Positions 1 through 8,493 of a stretch of 17,780 nucleotides of DNA are shown here, in pieces. The DNA is from Bacteroidales bacterium (GTDB lineage: Bacteria > Bacteroidota > Bacteroidia > Bacteroidales > UBA7960). The stretch spans positions 1 through 17,780 of the forward strand of contig SKYG01000053.1 in the NCBI GenBank assembly GCA_007128045.1, in the 5' to 3' direction. The notes under the pieces were generated by a model. It saw only the letters and a list, made by a program, of their open reading frames with translations. It was not told the DNA's origin and did no database searches. Numbering within the stretch: the stretch's first letter is position 1; every line of letters begins with the position of its first letter. Position numbers and translations under genes: made by a program.

Positions 1-1732
1 GGAGTGGCTAATGAACAGGCTTAAAACGATCGGATTAAAACCTATCAACAATGTAGTTGATGTAACTAATTATGTGTTGCATGAGCTTGGTCAGCCTTTA
101 CATGCTTTTGATCTCTCGCAGATTGATGGCCGGGAGATCAGGGTAAGAAAACCTAAAAAAGGAACCCGGTTTGTAAGCCTTGATGAAGAGGAGATTGAAC
201 TGACAGGCGAGGATCTTATGATATGTAATGCCTCATCGCCAATGTGTATGGCAGGTATTTTAGGGGGCATTGACTCAGGGGTTACTTCCCATACCAGGGC
301 AATTTTTCTTGAAAGTGCCTGGTTCGACCCTAAAACAATCAGGATGTCTTCAAACAATCATGGGATAAAAACCGATGCATCGTTTCGCTTTGAAAGAGGG
401 GCAGATCCTGAAATGACTCTCATAGCACTTAAACGGGCTGCTTTAATGATCAAAGAAGTTGCCGGTGGTACGATTTCCTCAGAAATAATAGATGTCTATC
501 AAATAAAAAAAGAGGCTATAGAGCTAAAGTTTTATTATCAGACGCTGAACCGTTTGGCCGGAAAGGTTATTCCCCGTGAAGAGGTTATCTCAATTCTTTC
601 TGATCTGGATTTTGTGATACAGTCTGAATCTGACGACTTTTTGATACTGACACTACCCCGTTATCGTGTAGACGTTACCAGGGAAGCAGATGTGGTCGAG
701 GAGGTTATGCGTATTTACGGATATAATAATATTGAATTGCCCGACAGACTATTTTCTTCTATCGTACTCTCTCCAAAGCCGGATAAAGAGAAGCTGCAAA
801 ATGTTGTTTCTGACATGCTGTCTTCAAAAGGTTTTTACGAGATAATGAACAACTCCCTTTCCAAGGGTAGTTATTACGATGGGAATGGATATGACCCCTC
901 ATCGTCTGTTTCTTTATTGAATCCTTTGAGTCAGGATTTAAATATTCTCAGACAGTCATTGCTGTTTGGTGGCTTGGAGACTATTGCCTATAATCAGAAT
1001 CGTAAGACTCAGGATATGAGGCTTTATGAGTTTGGCAATGTATATAGGCTCCGAAAGCAGTCTGAAAGGCAGCAATCAAATGCGTTGGAAAATTACCAGG
1101 AGCAAGCGGTACTTTCCCTGTTTGTGACAGGTAAGCGCTCTCCGGAAACATGGTCGGAGAAAGATGATGTGGTCAGCTTTTATGATATCAGGTCTGCCAT
1201 AAACAATATTCTGGAGCGCTTAGGGTTTAACATTCGATTTTTTGAAATTGCAACGAATGAACATGACCCCGTATATACTTATAAGCAGGTGATGTTACAT
1301 CATGGTAAATCAGTTATTTCTCTAGGTTTACTTTCCAAACAGCTTTCAAAACAGTTTGATATAAAGCAGGAAGTGTATTTTGCTGAAGTGGAGTGGGAAT
1401 ACCTAATCAGCCAGTTAGACAAAATACCTTTCCGGTATGAGGAAATTAGCCGTTTCCCGGAGGTTCGACGTGATCTGGCGCTGTTAATTGATGAGCGTGT
1501 ACCTTTCTCTTCTATTGAGTCATTAGCGTTTGAAACGGAAAAGCAATTATTAAAGAAAGTAAGCCTGTTTGATATTTTTCAAGACCAAAAACTTGGAGAC
1601 GGCAAAAAATCATATGCTATTAGTTTTATTCTGCAAGACAGAGACAAAACACTTACAGACAAAGAAATAGATGCCATTATGGAGAACCTTGCCCAGGCTT
1701 TTAAAACAAAACTCCAGGCAACAATCCGATAA
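1..1732 (+). CDS. pheT: Phenylalanine-tRNA ligase beta subunit, C-terminal part (5' end outside window)
   Basis: This is the beta subunit of the (alpha-beta)2 phenylalanyl-tRNA synthetase, which charges tRNA-Phe and edits mischarged tyrosine. The reading frame is already open at base 2 (E-W-L before the first Met at base 11), and that stretch matches the conserved family text leading into IGLKPINNVVDVTNYV, so base 11 is not the true start. About 576 residues are visible; the family is usually near 800, so roughly 230 N-terminal residues (tRNA-binding domain and start of the B3/B4 domain) are missing. Visible in order, numbered from base 11: the rest of the B3/B4 editing domain (to about 165, with GQPLHAFD and the TDASFRFERG stretch), the B5 domain (about 170-240, ending EEVMRIYGY), the catalytic-like core (about 245-470) and the C-terminal anticodon-binding FDX-ACB domain (about 478-573, with RFPEVRRDLALLID). 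The stop is TAA at 1730-1732, 19 bases from the end of the converging protease gene. Identification is firm. Confidence 0.97.
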   Translation, partial: EWLMNRLKTIGLKPINNVVDVTNYVLHELGQPLHAFDLSQIDGREIRVRKPKKGTRFVSLDEEEIELTGEDLMICNASSPMCMAGILGGIDSGVTSHTRAIFLESAWFDPKTIRMSSNNHGIKTDASFRFERGADPEMTLIALKRAALMIKEVAGGTISSEIIDVYQIKKEAIELKFYYQTLNRLAGKVIPREEVISILSDLDFVIQSESDDFLILTLPRYRVDVTREADVVEEVMRIYGYNNIELPDRLFSSIVLSPKPDKEKLQNVVSDMLSSKGFYEIMNNSLSKGSYYDGNGYDPSSSVSLLNPLSQDLNILRQSLLFGGLETIAYNQNRKTQDMRLYEFGNVYRLRKQSERQQSNALENYQEQAVLSLFVTGKRSPETWSEKDDVVSFYDIRSAINNILERLGFNIRFFEIATNEHDPVYTYKQVMLHHGKSVISLGLLSKQLSKQFDIKQEVYFAEVEWEYLISQLDKIPFRYEEISRFPEVRRDLALLIDERVPFSSIESLAFETEKQLLKKVSLFDIFQDQKLGDGKKSYAISFILQDRDKTLTDKEIDAIMENLAQAFKTKLQATIR

Positions 1733-1751
1733 AGTGAGTTGTTTTTGTAAG

Positions 1752-4700
1752 TTATTGGTAAATAATAACTTTTTGAATGGAAATATTATTTCCTTCCATC
1801 ATTTTTACATAATAAAGACCTGGCGCTAGTTCCCCAACATTAAATTCGATACTTCCCGGATTGGTATGTGCTTCAACCATGATGAACTGAACCTGATGTC
1901 TCTGGGCGTTATGCAGGCTAATGGAAGCAGTAAGTTCGGGCGTTGGAATCTCAATATAGAGGTAATTGCGTGCAGGTACAGGAAATACGTTGAACCCAGG
2001 CGTGTTTTTCTCATGTGCTATTCCAGTGTTGTCTGGTAGCATGGTTACGTGAATATCAACATCACTGTCATGGATTGAGAAACCTCCATGGAAGTTGAAA
2101 TACAGGTCTCTGGATACCACATAATCGTAATTTCCGGCTGTGAGTGATGAGATCAGATAGTTTCCGGGTTCGTGTTTTTCTCCATTTACTGTAATTGTTG
2201 CGTCAGTAATAGCTTTATTATGGTTGTCTAAGATGAAGAATTCAGCATCATAGTATTTTATTAGTTGCACGGGTATGGTAAGTGCTTCCTCATCTACTGT
2301 AAAAGACTGTTCAATGAAAGGTTGGTTTCCGTTTTCACGGGCGGTAAAAGAATAATCACCTGACAGCAGCTCAAAAATAGCGATACCTTCTTCATTGGTT
2401 GACAGAGACATTTCCCCTACCTGAATAATAATGTTTCTTAATGGATTTCCGGCGCCATCATTGACAATAAAGGTTACAGGCCAGGGTATTGGCACAGGTT
2501 CTGCTGTAAATGACAGTGCAATATTTGGTCTGAGATACGACATGCCATTATATGGTGCAATGGCATGAATGTCGGAATAGCCATATGCGACGCGGTTTGA
2601 GGAATATGCTGTGCAGGCAACTTTAAAAAAGTTTGTTGTCCATCCTGGTAAGCTACCCCAGACAACCTCAATGATAATATTCTGTTCTCCGTCATAGTCA
2701 AAATGCTCTATGTTCCAGGTATGCCATCCGGCAGATGAAGGCATCTGATAAAGAGGCGAGACGAATACGGTTGTTGCATCAGACATGTCGGCAAATGCAT
2801 TGGTAAACTCATCCTGCGAGGTATGCTTTATCAGTATCTTAAAATTGGGCAAGGCGTTGTACTGTGATGAGATTTGCATGATGTCGAATCCAAGAGAGGT
2901 AATTGTTTTGGCTCCTGGCCCTAATTCTTCAGACGTATACAAAAACTGGCTTCTGTTGGCTTTATAGATGTTGTAAAAAGGATATTGACCTGACGGAATA
3001 TTTTCGTTTCCGATGGTAATATTTGGTGAAAACCCTATGGTTATAGCTGTATCCAGCATGGTTTCCATCCCATCTTGTACCCGGAGGGTGATCGGAGCCT
3101 TGGTGCCATTATCTGCATGGTAGCTGGCACGCACAGCGAATGTCGTATACAAGGAGTTTCCCGGGTCGAGCACAGCTGCGCTTTGGGATTCACCGGTAAG
3201 AATGTCTAAGTAGGGTGATGATGTCTGAAGGGTTGCTGTCGGATTATTGGCTGTTGCCCCACCTTTATTGGTGATTCTGAAAGATACATTGGCTGTTTCT
3301 CCCTGATCAAGCCTCCCATTACCATTTCCGGTCTGACTATCGTTAATGACAAATTGGTGATATATCTGTAACTTAGGTGCAAAGGCTGTTATTCGCAGGT
3401 TAGAGCGCCAACGTACCAGTCCGTCAGTTATGTCTACCTGGAAATTTGCGACATGTTCATTGGGCACCTGTTCACTGATCTCGATGGTGAACGCATTAAA
3501 AACAGTAACGGTATCATAGCCTTCAGTTGCGAGAAGCGGAGAAATATCTATTTGCTTACCAGGATTTGAAATACTGACAAACTCATCGCCTCCTGTTAGT
3601 TGAGCCTTCAGGGAGCCGGAGGTTCCTGAGCCAATATTTCTCATTGTCATATGAAGTGAGATGCTTTCACCATAATCAGCACGTTGATTGTTATTGCCTG
3701 ATTCGTCATTGATCGCGGTATGATCCAAAACGACATACGCCCCTTCGAGCAAGGCCACATTAATATCCTGAATATAGGGGATATACTGGGGTTTGGTTAC
3801 TACCAGGCTGGCAGTTCCCTGTGATGTGATAGCGTGTATTGGCAAAGCCAGTATTCCTGTTTCATCCACCCTCCCCGCAGCTACTAACTGTCCGTTTTTA
3901 GATAAGCCGATATAAGAACCGGGAAGGGCCTCAACTTCAAATGTGTCTGACCCCAGCGGAATTACAGGGAAATGATTTACATTATTGTTTTTGCCCTGGG
4001 TGTAATAAATGATTGTTGATGGATCGCCGAATGTATGATAGCCTTCCCAATACCAGGTCACATTTGACTGGGTTTGGTATCCCCTGATGTTTGCCTGGGT
4101 AATGGACAGGTTCCCTATAAACTGAATGGCCCCAACCGGCACATAGTCAGCAACAAAAGGTGCATCGTATGCTCCAAGGGTTGTTTCTGCAGGTGTGGGA
4201 ACGTAACCTGCATTGTTACCTACAATCGGGAAGGCACCAACGGACCAGTAGAAGTCTTCAAACCAATGGGTGTCAGGAGCAGAGCCAATATATGCCACCG
4301 CACCTTTTTCCCGGGCCCTAACCCAGGCTTCTCCAATACTTTCAGTGTGGCTAAAAAGGCCACTTTGACAACAGTTTCCTATCACCAGGGGGTATTTTCC
4401 CCTGTTATTCATCTGATAAATGTTTGATGCCAATAAGGTGGGCCTGTACCACTCTGTTGGCCAGCAATGACCAGTAAAATTTATATAACCTACAGATATG
4501 CTTTTTGTATTGTAACTGCCTGTATAATTGGTAAGGAATGCATTTACATCAGAAAACCCATTAAGGGTATTGTAATAGTTGTTGGTGGCGTATTTTACAG
4601 TGGGCTGTAATATCTGATGGTTCCAGAATGAATCTTCGCCTGCAATTAATGTGACGTCATCCAGATATGAAGGGTCTTCAAACTGATATTGCTGATAATA

Positions 4701-5855
4701 AAGGATTTTGTCGATCTGGTTCTTTAATTCAGAGTTGTTTCGTGCTGACAGGCGTCCGTAATACATGTCAGGGAAGACATCCCCATCAACACTGGCATAG
4801 TATAAATCTGTTACTTTCTTAGATGCACTTCCTATGCCAGAAGCAGGTAATTTGGAGACATCTCCTACGAGCACCAAAAAGGTAGGTGCCGGATCTCCGG
4901 GATGACTTTGCTGGTATTGATTTTGGATATAGTTTCTGATTGCTTCCGGGGTATTCCCTATCTCATTGGTATACGCGGCAATAACGTGATACCCTTTCCT
5001 GGTTTGCCAGTCAAGAAAGGGTTGCAGTGTTTCCTTAAAATCTATATGAGATATAACCAGCATTTTTACAGGTGTTCTACTCAAATCCGGATAGGATTTT
5101 AACATGGTCTGTTTGTCGGATGGATTTAATACTTGTTGGTATATCACATCAAAATAAGGAGTATAGGTGGAAGCGTGTACGTAACTCTCAAGACCAGTGT
5201 CGGCACCGGTATACCGGAGTTCAACCTCAATATCGTTATACACCTGAATGGTGTTTCGTTGCGGATTATAAGCCACTGGAGCAATGGTAAGTCGTGCAAC
5301 CCTTAGCCCACGTAGCATGCCCAATAGCTCCACCTCTGCTATGTCATTAGCTGAAAAATCAGACTTATCGTAAGATGCTTGCTGAATCTGAAAAGGTATA
5401 GCAGGTGTTTCCGGATTTTTAAGTGAGGAGGGCTGTACGGGCATCAGTGGATACGTAATGCCAAGATTGGATAAGCTGATCTCTGTAACAGAATAATTTA
5501 TGATGTTAACCTCTATGTGAGCCCCCAGTGGAACCTCAATCAGCTTTCTGGTGGCCGGAAGCTTTGGCGCTCCAACATCTCCAATGTAATGACCCTCAGG
5601 GAGCAATAATTCCGTGAAAACACCATGATCTGTAGCTACTTCAGTGGCGTTCAGAGCCTGATAGGAGAAATGAAAGCGTGAAACCTGGTGGCTATTCTCC
5701 AGCACAGAGGAGCTCGTTTTTGAAGAAGCAAGCGGTATATGATACGACTGGGCAGATGTGGCTTGCATCCAAAAGATAAGGCTCACAAACAACACTCTGC
5801 CTAATGTGAAAGACAATAATACAGAATTGCTTTTCATGTCGATACAGACCCTCAT
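1752..5855 (-). CDS. Secreted gingipain-type cysteine protease (peptidase family C25) with T9SS sorting domain
   Basis: This is a large cell-surface or secreted protease, 1367 residues. A Sec signal peptide covers about 7-36 (cleavage near TSAQ). Two starts are possible: ATG at 5855 or, more natural for the signal peptide, ATG at 5837 (Met7). Residues about 55-255 resemble a C25 propeptide. The catalytic domain spans about 262-625 and contains LVGD (329-332), YYGRLSA, the dyad His463 (TGHC) and the Cys495-Cys496 pair (IGNCC), then AYIGS and YWEGYHTFGDPS. The His to second-Cys spacing of 33 equals what I recall for RgpB, so Cys496 is the likely nucleophile. After this come an Ig-like part (about 632-705), two beta-sandwich repeats (about 710-940) each opening with an Asp/Asn-rich loop, a jelly-roll-like Bacteroidota domain (about 943-1118), two carboxypeptidase-regulatory-like folds (about 1122-1275), and a T9SS type A sorting domain (1287-1367, FNVFPVPA to the final KVIIYQ). 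It is not PorU. The biological substrate is unknown. Confidence 0.93.
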   Translation of the reverse strand: MRVCIDMKSNSVLLSFTLGRVLFVSLIFWMQATSAQSYHIPLASSKTSSSVLENSHQVSRFHFSYQALNATEVATDHGVFTELLLPEGHYIGDVGAPKLPATRKLIEVPLGAHIEVNIINYSVTEISLSNLGITYPLMPVQPSSLKNPETPAIPFQIQQASYDKSDFSANDIAEVELLGMLRGLRVARLTIAPVAYNPQRNTIQVYNDIEVELRYTGADTGLESYVHASTYTPYFDVIYQQVLNPSDKQTMLKSYPDLSRTPVKMLVISHIDFKETLQPFLDWQTRKGYHVIAAYTNEIGNTPEAIRNYIQNQYQQSHPGDPAPTFLVLVGDVSKLPASGIGSASKKVTDLYYASVDGDVFPDMYYGRLSARNNSELKNQIDKILYYQQYQFEDPSYLDDVTLIAGEDSFWNHQILQPTVKYATNNYYNTLNGFSDVNAFLTNYTGSYNTKSISVGYINFTGHCWPTEWYRPTLLASNIYQMNNRGKYPLVIGNCCQSGLFSHTESIGEAWVRAREKGAVAYIGSAPDTHWFEDFYWSVGAFPIVGNNAGYVPTPAETTLGAYDAPFVADYVPVGAIQFIGNLSITQANIRGYQTQSNVTWYWEGYHTFGDPSTIIYYTQGKNNNVNHFPVIPLGSDTFEVEALPGSYIGLSKNGQLVAAGRVDETGILALPIHAITSQGTASLVVTKPQYIPYIQDINVALLEGAYVVLDHTAINDESGNNNQRADYGESISLHMTMRNIGSGTSGSLKAQLTGGDEFVSISNPGKQIDISPLLATEGYDTVTVFNAFTIEISEQVPNEHVANFQVDITDGLVRWRSNLRITAFAPKLQIYHQFVINDSQTGNGNGRLDQGETANVSFRITNKGGATANNPTATLQTSSPYLDILTGESQSAAVLDPGNSLYTTFAVRASYHADNGTKAPITLRVQDGMETMLDTAITIGFSPNITIGNENIPSGQYPFYNIYKANRSQFLYTSEELGPGAKTITSLGFDIMQISSQYNALPNFKILIKHTSQDEFTNAFADMSDATTVFVSPLYQMPSSAGWHTWNIEHFDYDGEQNIIIEVVWGSLPGWTTNFFKVACTAYSSNRVAYGYSDIHAIAPYNGMSYLRPNIALSFTAEPVPIPWPVTFIVNDGAGNPLRNIIIQVGEMSLSTNEEGIAIFELLSGDYSFTARENGNQPFIEQSFTVDEEALTIPVQLIKYYDAEFFILDNHNKAITDATITVNGEKHEPGNYLISSLTAGNYDYVVSRDLYFNFHGGFSIHDSDVDIHVTMLPDNTGIAHEKNTPGFNVFPVPARNYLYIEIPTPELTASISLHNAQRHQVQFIMVEAHTNPGSIEFNVGELAPGLYYVKMMEGNNISIQKVIIYQ

Positions 5856-5882
5856 TACGTCCGTTTTAACCTAAATAACAAA

Positions 5883-5914
5883 TAAAGGTAAGTAAAAAGA
5901 CGTAGAATTACAAT
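5883..5914 (-). promoter_or_regulatory. Candidate Bacteroidota-type promoter of the gingipain-like protease
   Basis: On the minus strand ATTG (5914-5911) is followed by a 20-base spacer and TACCTTTA (5890-5883). The known Bacteroidota consensus is TTTG, 19-21 bases, TAnnTTTG, so each box has one mismatch and the spacing is ideal. Transcription would start near 5877, giving a leader of about 22 bases to ATG 5855 or about 40 bases to ATG 5837. This suggests the protease is transcribed on its own, separately from the lolC/E-type gene upstream. Confidence 0.5.
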
Positions 5915-5971
5915 ATTTAACCCTTTGTTAACATATGTCCTGAATATATTCATGTTCCGGAGTACCATTAA

Positions 5972-7192
5972 TTAAGATCTGTTCAACAATACAGGTATGT
6001 TTTTCACAGGTATAATGGATGCCAGAAGTCCAATACAAAATACCGTAATGGTAACAAGTATGAAATCAGCCGGTTTCATCACCACCGGATAAGCATCAAT
6101 AATAAAGGATCCTTCAGCCTGAATGGCGATCAAACCAAATTGTATTTGCACCCAACAAACCGCCGCTCCAAGAATAATGCCTGACACTGCACCTCCAAGG
6201 CTTATCATAATCCCTTCAAGCAGAAACACTTTTTTGATTACTCTATTGCTGGCGCCCAGGCTATGAAGAATTTGAATGTCTTTCCTTTTTTCAAGAACCA
6301 GCATAGTAAGCGAGCCGATCACATTAAAAGCAGCTATGACAAGTATAAAGGCCAGGATCAAAAAAATGGCCCATTTTTCTGATCGCATGATCTTGTAAAG
6401 GAACTCTTGTTGCTGAAACCTGTTTTTCACCATATATTCAGGCCCCAGCAATTGTTCTATATCTCCTTGCACCTGTTGTTGGCTATATTGTGGATCAACA
6501 TGAACGGCAATGGATGTAACCTCGTCGTTGTAATCAAGAATTTTTCTCGCCAATCTTATCGGAACGAGAACATATTCAAGGTCGAATTCTGATTGAATGC
6601 CAAAAATGCCGCTGGCATAATTTGATGTGGCATTAAAAGCTTGCATCGGTTGTAATGAAAGTGTTCGTCCTCTCTTGGGAATATAAATAGTCAAAGGATT
6701 CAGCAGGTCATTGATGTTGGCGCCAAGGTAGTACGCGACTCCCTGTCCAAGTACAATGTAGTCGAAGTCACCTTTTTCAAGAATAAAGTCACCTTCAACC
6801 AAAAGCGTGTCGATGCCTGTAATATCCCTGAATGATTCTGAAACACCCCGCATGGTAATCAGGTGCTGACGGTCAAGGTAAGTGATCAGGGCTGTTTCAT
6901 CCAGCACTTCGCTATACAACACAACACCTGGGATAGCTTGTAACTCTTCGGAAGGAAATTGTTCAATGGAGAAGGTTTTACCTTCTACAAGTGAAATCTC
7001 AATATCAGGGTTAAACGCGTTGAATAATGACAAAATTAGTTTCTCGAAGCCGTTAAATACTGACAATACCACAACAAGGGCCATAGCTCCGACCATGACT
7101 CCAATAACCGATACCAGGGTTATGATGTTAATCACATTGTGTGACTTCCTGGCAAAGAGATAGCGCTTGGCTATGTAGAAAGGGAATAACAA
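5972..7192 (-). CDS. LolC/LolE-type lipoprotein-releasing ABC transporter permease (FtsX family)
   Basis: This 406-residue inner-membrane permease is of the type that, with an ATPase such as LolD (not in this window), extracts lipoproteins from the inner membrane for delivery to the outer membrane. Visible parts: the family N-terminus IAKRYLFARKSHNVINIIT, TM1 about 21-46 followed by VVLSVFNGFEKL, a periplasmic domain about 55-270, then TM2 (about 275-299), TM3 (about 325-348) and TM4 (about 374-394) of the FtsX domain, with EKRKDIQILHSLGAS in the loop after TM2. The start must be TTG at 7192. An in-frame TAG lies 24 bases upstream, there is no ATG or GTG between, and translation from this TTG gives exactly the expected N-terminus. 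The gene starts 21 bases after the methyltransferase stop and is probably co-transcribed with it and rbfA. In many Bacteroidota rbfA is followed by such a permease. A single copy serving as a homodimer is possible, which would explain why it cannot be assigned to LolC or LolE. Confidence 0.9.
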   Translation of the reverse strand: MLFPFYIAKRYLFARKSHNVINIITLVSVIGVMVGAMALVVVLSVFNGFEKLILSLFNAFNPDIEISLVEGKTFSIEQFPSEELQAIPGVVLYSEVLDETALITYLDRQHLITMRGVSESFRDITGIDTLLVEGDFILEKGDFDYIVLGQGVAYYLGANINDLLNPLTIYIPKRGRTLSLQPMQAFNATSNYASGIFGIQSEFDLEYVLVPIRLARKILDYNDEVTSIAVHVDPQYSQQQVQGDIEQLLGPEYMVKNRFQQQEFLYKIMRSEKWAIFLILAFILVIAAFNVIGSLTMLVLEKRKDIQILHSLGASNRVIKKVFLLEGIMISLGGAVSGIILGAAVCWVQIQFGLIAIQAEGSFIIDAYPVVMKPADFILVTITVFCIGLLASIIPVKNIPVLLNRS

Positions 7193-7213
7193 CGCTTCGG
7201 GATTTTTAGTATA

Positions 7214-8026
7214 CTATTTCCAGGCTTTGACGAGCAATCCGGTGCCTGATTTATGCTTAAAACGAACATCCGCAGCATTTAGTATCAGTGAAAATGGCAT
7301 AACAAACAGATAGTAAATGGGGAGAACCAACAACAGCAACCTTGATTTTCCTAACAATAAAATGGGATATTTCATAGATAAGTGCCACGATATGTTCCCG
7401 GGTTTTCCGTAGGTATATTGTATTTTGACCTTGTTAAAGCCGGCCTTTTTCAGCTTTTCAGTCATTTCTTCCATACTGTATCCGTCACGCACATGCTCTT
7501 CGATAAATGAAGAGTCTCCTTCATCATGAACACCACTGCCGCCGAGGTTGGAAGGGGTGCTGATTAGTAACAATCCATCCTGTTTTAAAGAGTGAAAGAA
7601 ATTTGAAAACACTTGTTCATCTTCGCGGATATGCTCCATAACATCAACAGAGAGAATAAGGTCATAGGTGTTATGTTCAGAATAAGTGATCAGGTCTTTC
7701 ACTTCAAAACGGACATTTTTAATTCCGGTTTTGGAAAAAAACGCATTACAGGAATCCACTTCTTCGGCTTTAACATCAACGCCTTTAATTGACCAATGTG
7801 GTTTTTTTCTTGCCAGGAAATAGGTGTACTGCCCGAAACCGCTACCGGCATCGAGTACATAAACAGTTTTGCGATCAGCTGTTTCTATGAAAAACAACCT
7901 TAATGCTTTGTGGATGTGCCAGGTACGCAAAAGCAATATATCAAGCAGGTGATAAAACACCCGTTTGGTAAGCGGCCACCTGTTGAAAAAGTTTCCAAGT
8001 GTTTTTTTGATGGGGTCGTAGTGCAT
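7214..8026 (-). CDS. Class I SAM-dependent methyltransferase with hydrophobic C-terminal segment
   Basis: This 270-residue protein has a Rossmann-type methyltransferase core. Motif I is LDAGSGFGQY (58-67), which binds S-adenosylmethionine. The acidic residue ending strand 2 is probably Asp84 (KGVDV), motif post-II is YDLILSVDVMEHI (121-133), and motif III is DGLLLISTPSN (150-160). The pattern is that of the Methyltransf_11/23 (UbiE-like) group, so the substrate cannot be read from it. Residues about 219-250 are strongly hydrophobic and could anchor it to the membrane, hinting at a lipid, quinone or envelope substrate, but this is inference. It lies between rbfA (10-base gap) and the Lol-type permease (21-base gap), apparently in one transcript. 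I know of no fixed functional link to either neighbour. Confidence 0.85.
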   Translation of the reverse strand: MHYDPIKKTLGNFFNRWPLTKRVFYHLLDILLLRTWHIHKALRLFFIETADRKTVYVLDAGSGFGQYTYFLARKKPHWSIKGVDVKAEEVDSCNAFFSKTGIKNVRFEVKDLITYSEHNTYDLILSVDVMEHIREDEQVFSNFFHSLKQDGLLLISTPSNLGGSGVHDEGDSSFIEEHVRDGYSMEEMTEKLKKAGFNKVKIQYTYGKPGNISWHLSMKYPILLLGKSRLLLLVLPIYYLFVMPFSLILNAADVRFKHKSGTGLLVKAWK

Positions 8027-8037
8027 ACCTGGCGGGT

Positions 8038-8373
8038 TTATTCCTTCAACAGTTTTTCAATGTTCTCAATGTAGTCCAGGCTGTCATCAATATAAAACCT
8101 CAGGTCAGGTATGTGTCGTAACTGATTTTTTGCCCGCAAACCGAGTTGTTTTCGTATCTCCTTTCCATGCATCTCTGTTAACCTGATGATCTCCTTTGCC
8201 TCTTTCCCAAAAATACTTATGTAAACCTTTGCAATAGATAAGTCGCTCGTTACATACACTTTAGTAACTGTAAGCATGGCTCCCGGGAACCATGACCTGC
8301 CATGAAGCTGCAAGATTTCTCCCAAATCCTTTTGCAGTAGCCGCGAGATTTTCTTTTGTCGATTTGTTTCCAT
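8038..8373 (-). CDS. rbfA: 30S ribosome-binding factor A
   Basis: RbfA is a small KH-fold protein that binds the immature 30S subunit near helix 1 of 16S rRNA and is needed for late maturation and cold adaptation. The 111-residue product is of normal length. It shows the family features: N-terminal basic helix (RQKKISRLLQKDLGEIL), central strand VTKVYVTSDLSIAKVYISIFG, and the C-terminal signature IPDLRFYIDDSLDYIENIEKLL. The start is ATG 8373. A TAnnTTTG-like box ends only five bases before it, so the mRNA may have almost no leader. It is the first gene of a probable operon with the methyltransferase and the lolC/E-type gene. Confidence 0.95.
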   Translation of the reverse strand: METNRQKKISRLLQKDLGEILQLHGRSWFPGAMLTVTKVYVTSDLSIAKVYISIFGKEAKEIIRLTEMHGKEIRKQLGLRAKNQLRHIPDLRFYIDDSLDYIENIEKLLKE

Positions 8374-8378
8374 AACTG

Positions 8379-8386
8379 CAAAGATA
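8379..8386 (-). promoter_or_regulatory. Candidate -7 box of the rbfA promoter
   Basis: The minus strand reads TATCTTTG (8386-8379), a full match to TAnnTTTG, followed by CAGTT and the ATG of rbfA. No TTTG is found 19-21 bases upstream, so only half of the consensus is present. If it is used, transcription would begin within a few bases of the start codon, giving a leaderless or nearly leaderless message. Confidence 0.42.
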
Positions 8387-8413
8387 GGAGAAAAATGAAT
8401 GTCATCTATAGCA

Positions 8414-8445
8414 TTTGTGTTTCGATTAAATTTGCCATATATTTA
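8414..8445 (+). promoter_or_regulatory. Candidate promoter of the fumarase genes
   Basis: TTTG (8414-8417), a 20-base spacer and TATATTTA (8438-8445) fit the Bacteroidota TTTG / TAnnTTTG pattern with one mismatch. The predicted start near 8451 leaves a leader of about 43 bases before ATG 8494. An overlapping alternative -7 box, TAAATTTG at 8427-8434, is a perfect match but has no upstream box at the right distance. The promoter lies in the 120-base spacer shared with divergent rbfA. Confidence 0.5.
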
Positions 8446-8493
8446 CCGGAAATAATATATAATCAGCTTGTTAACCATTAAACACGATGAAAC

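Noticed and set aside
1733..1751. Terminator in the 19 bases between pheT and the protease gene
   Set aside because: Too short for a hairpin with a T run. A weak ATGGAA/TTCCAT pairing near 1777-1799 lies inside the protease coding region and looks fortuitous.
1752..5855. The C25 protease as the T9SS sortase PorU
   Set aside because: PorU has a different active-site text (a TATCEF-like stretch, from memory), while this protein has the gingipain form IGNCC with downstream AYIGS and YWEGYH. The extra beta domains also differ from PorU.
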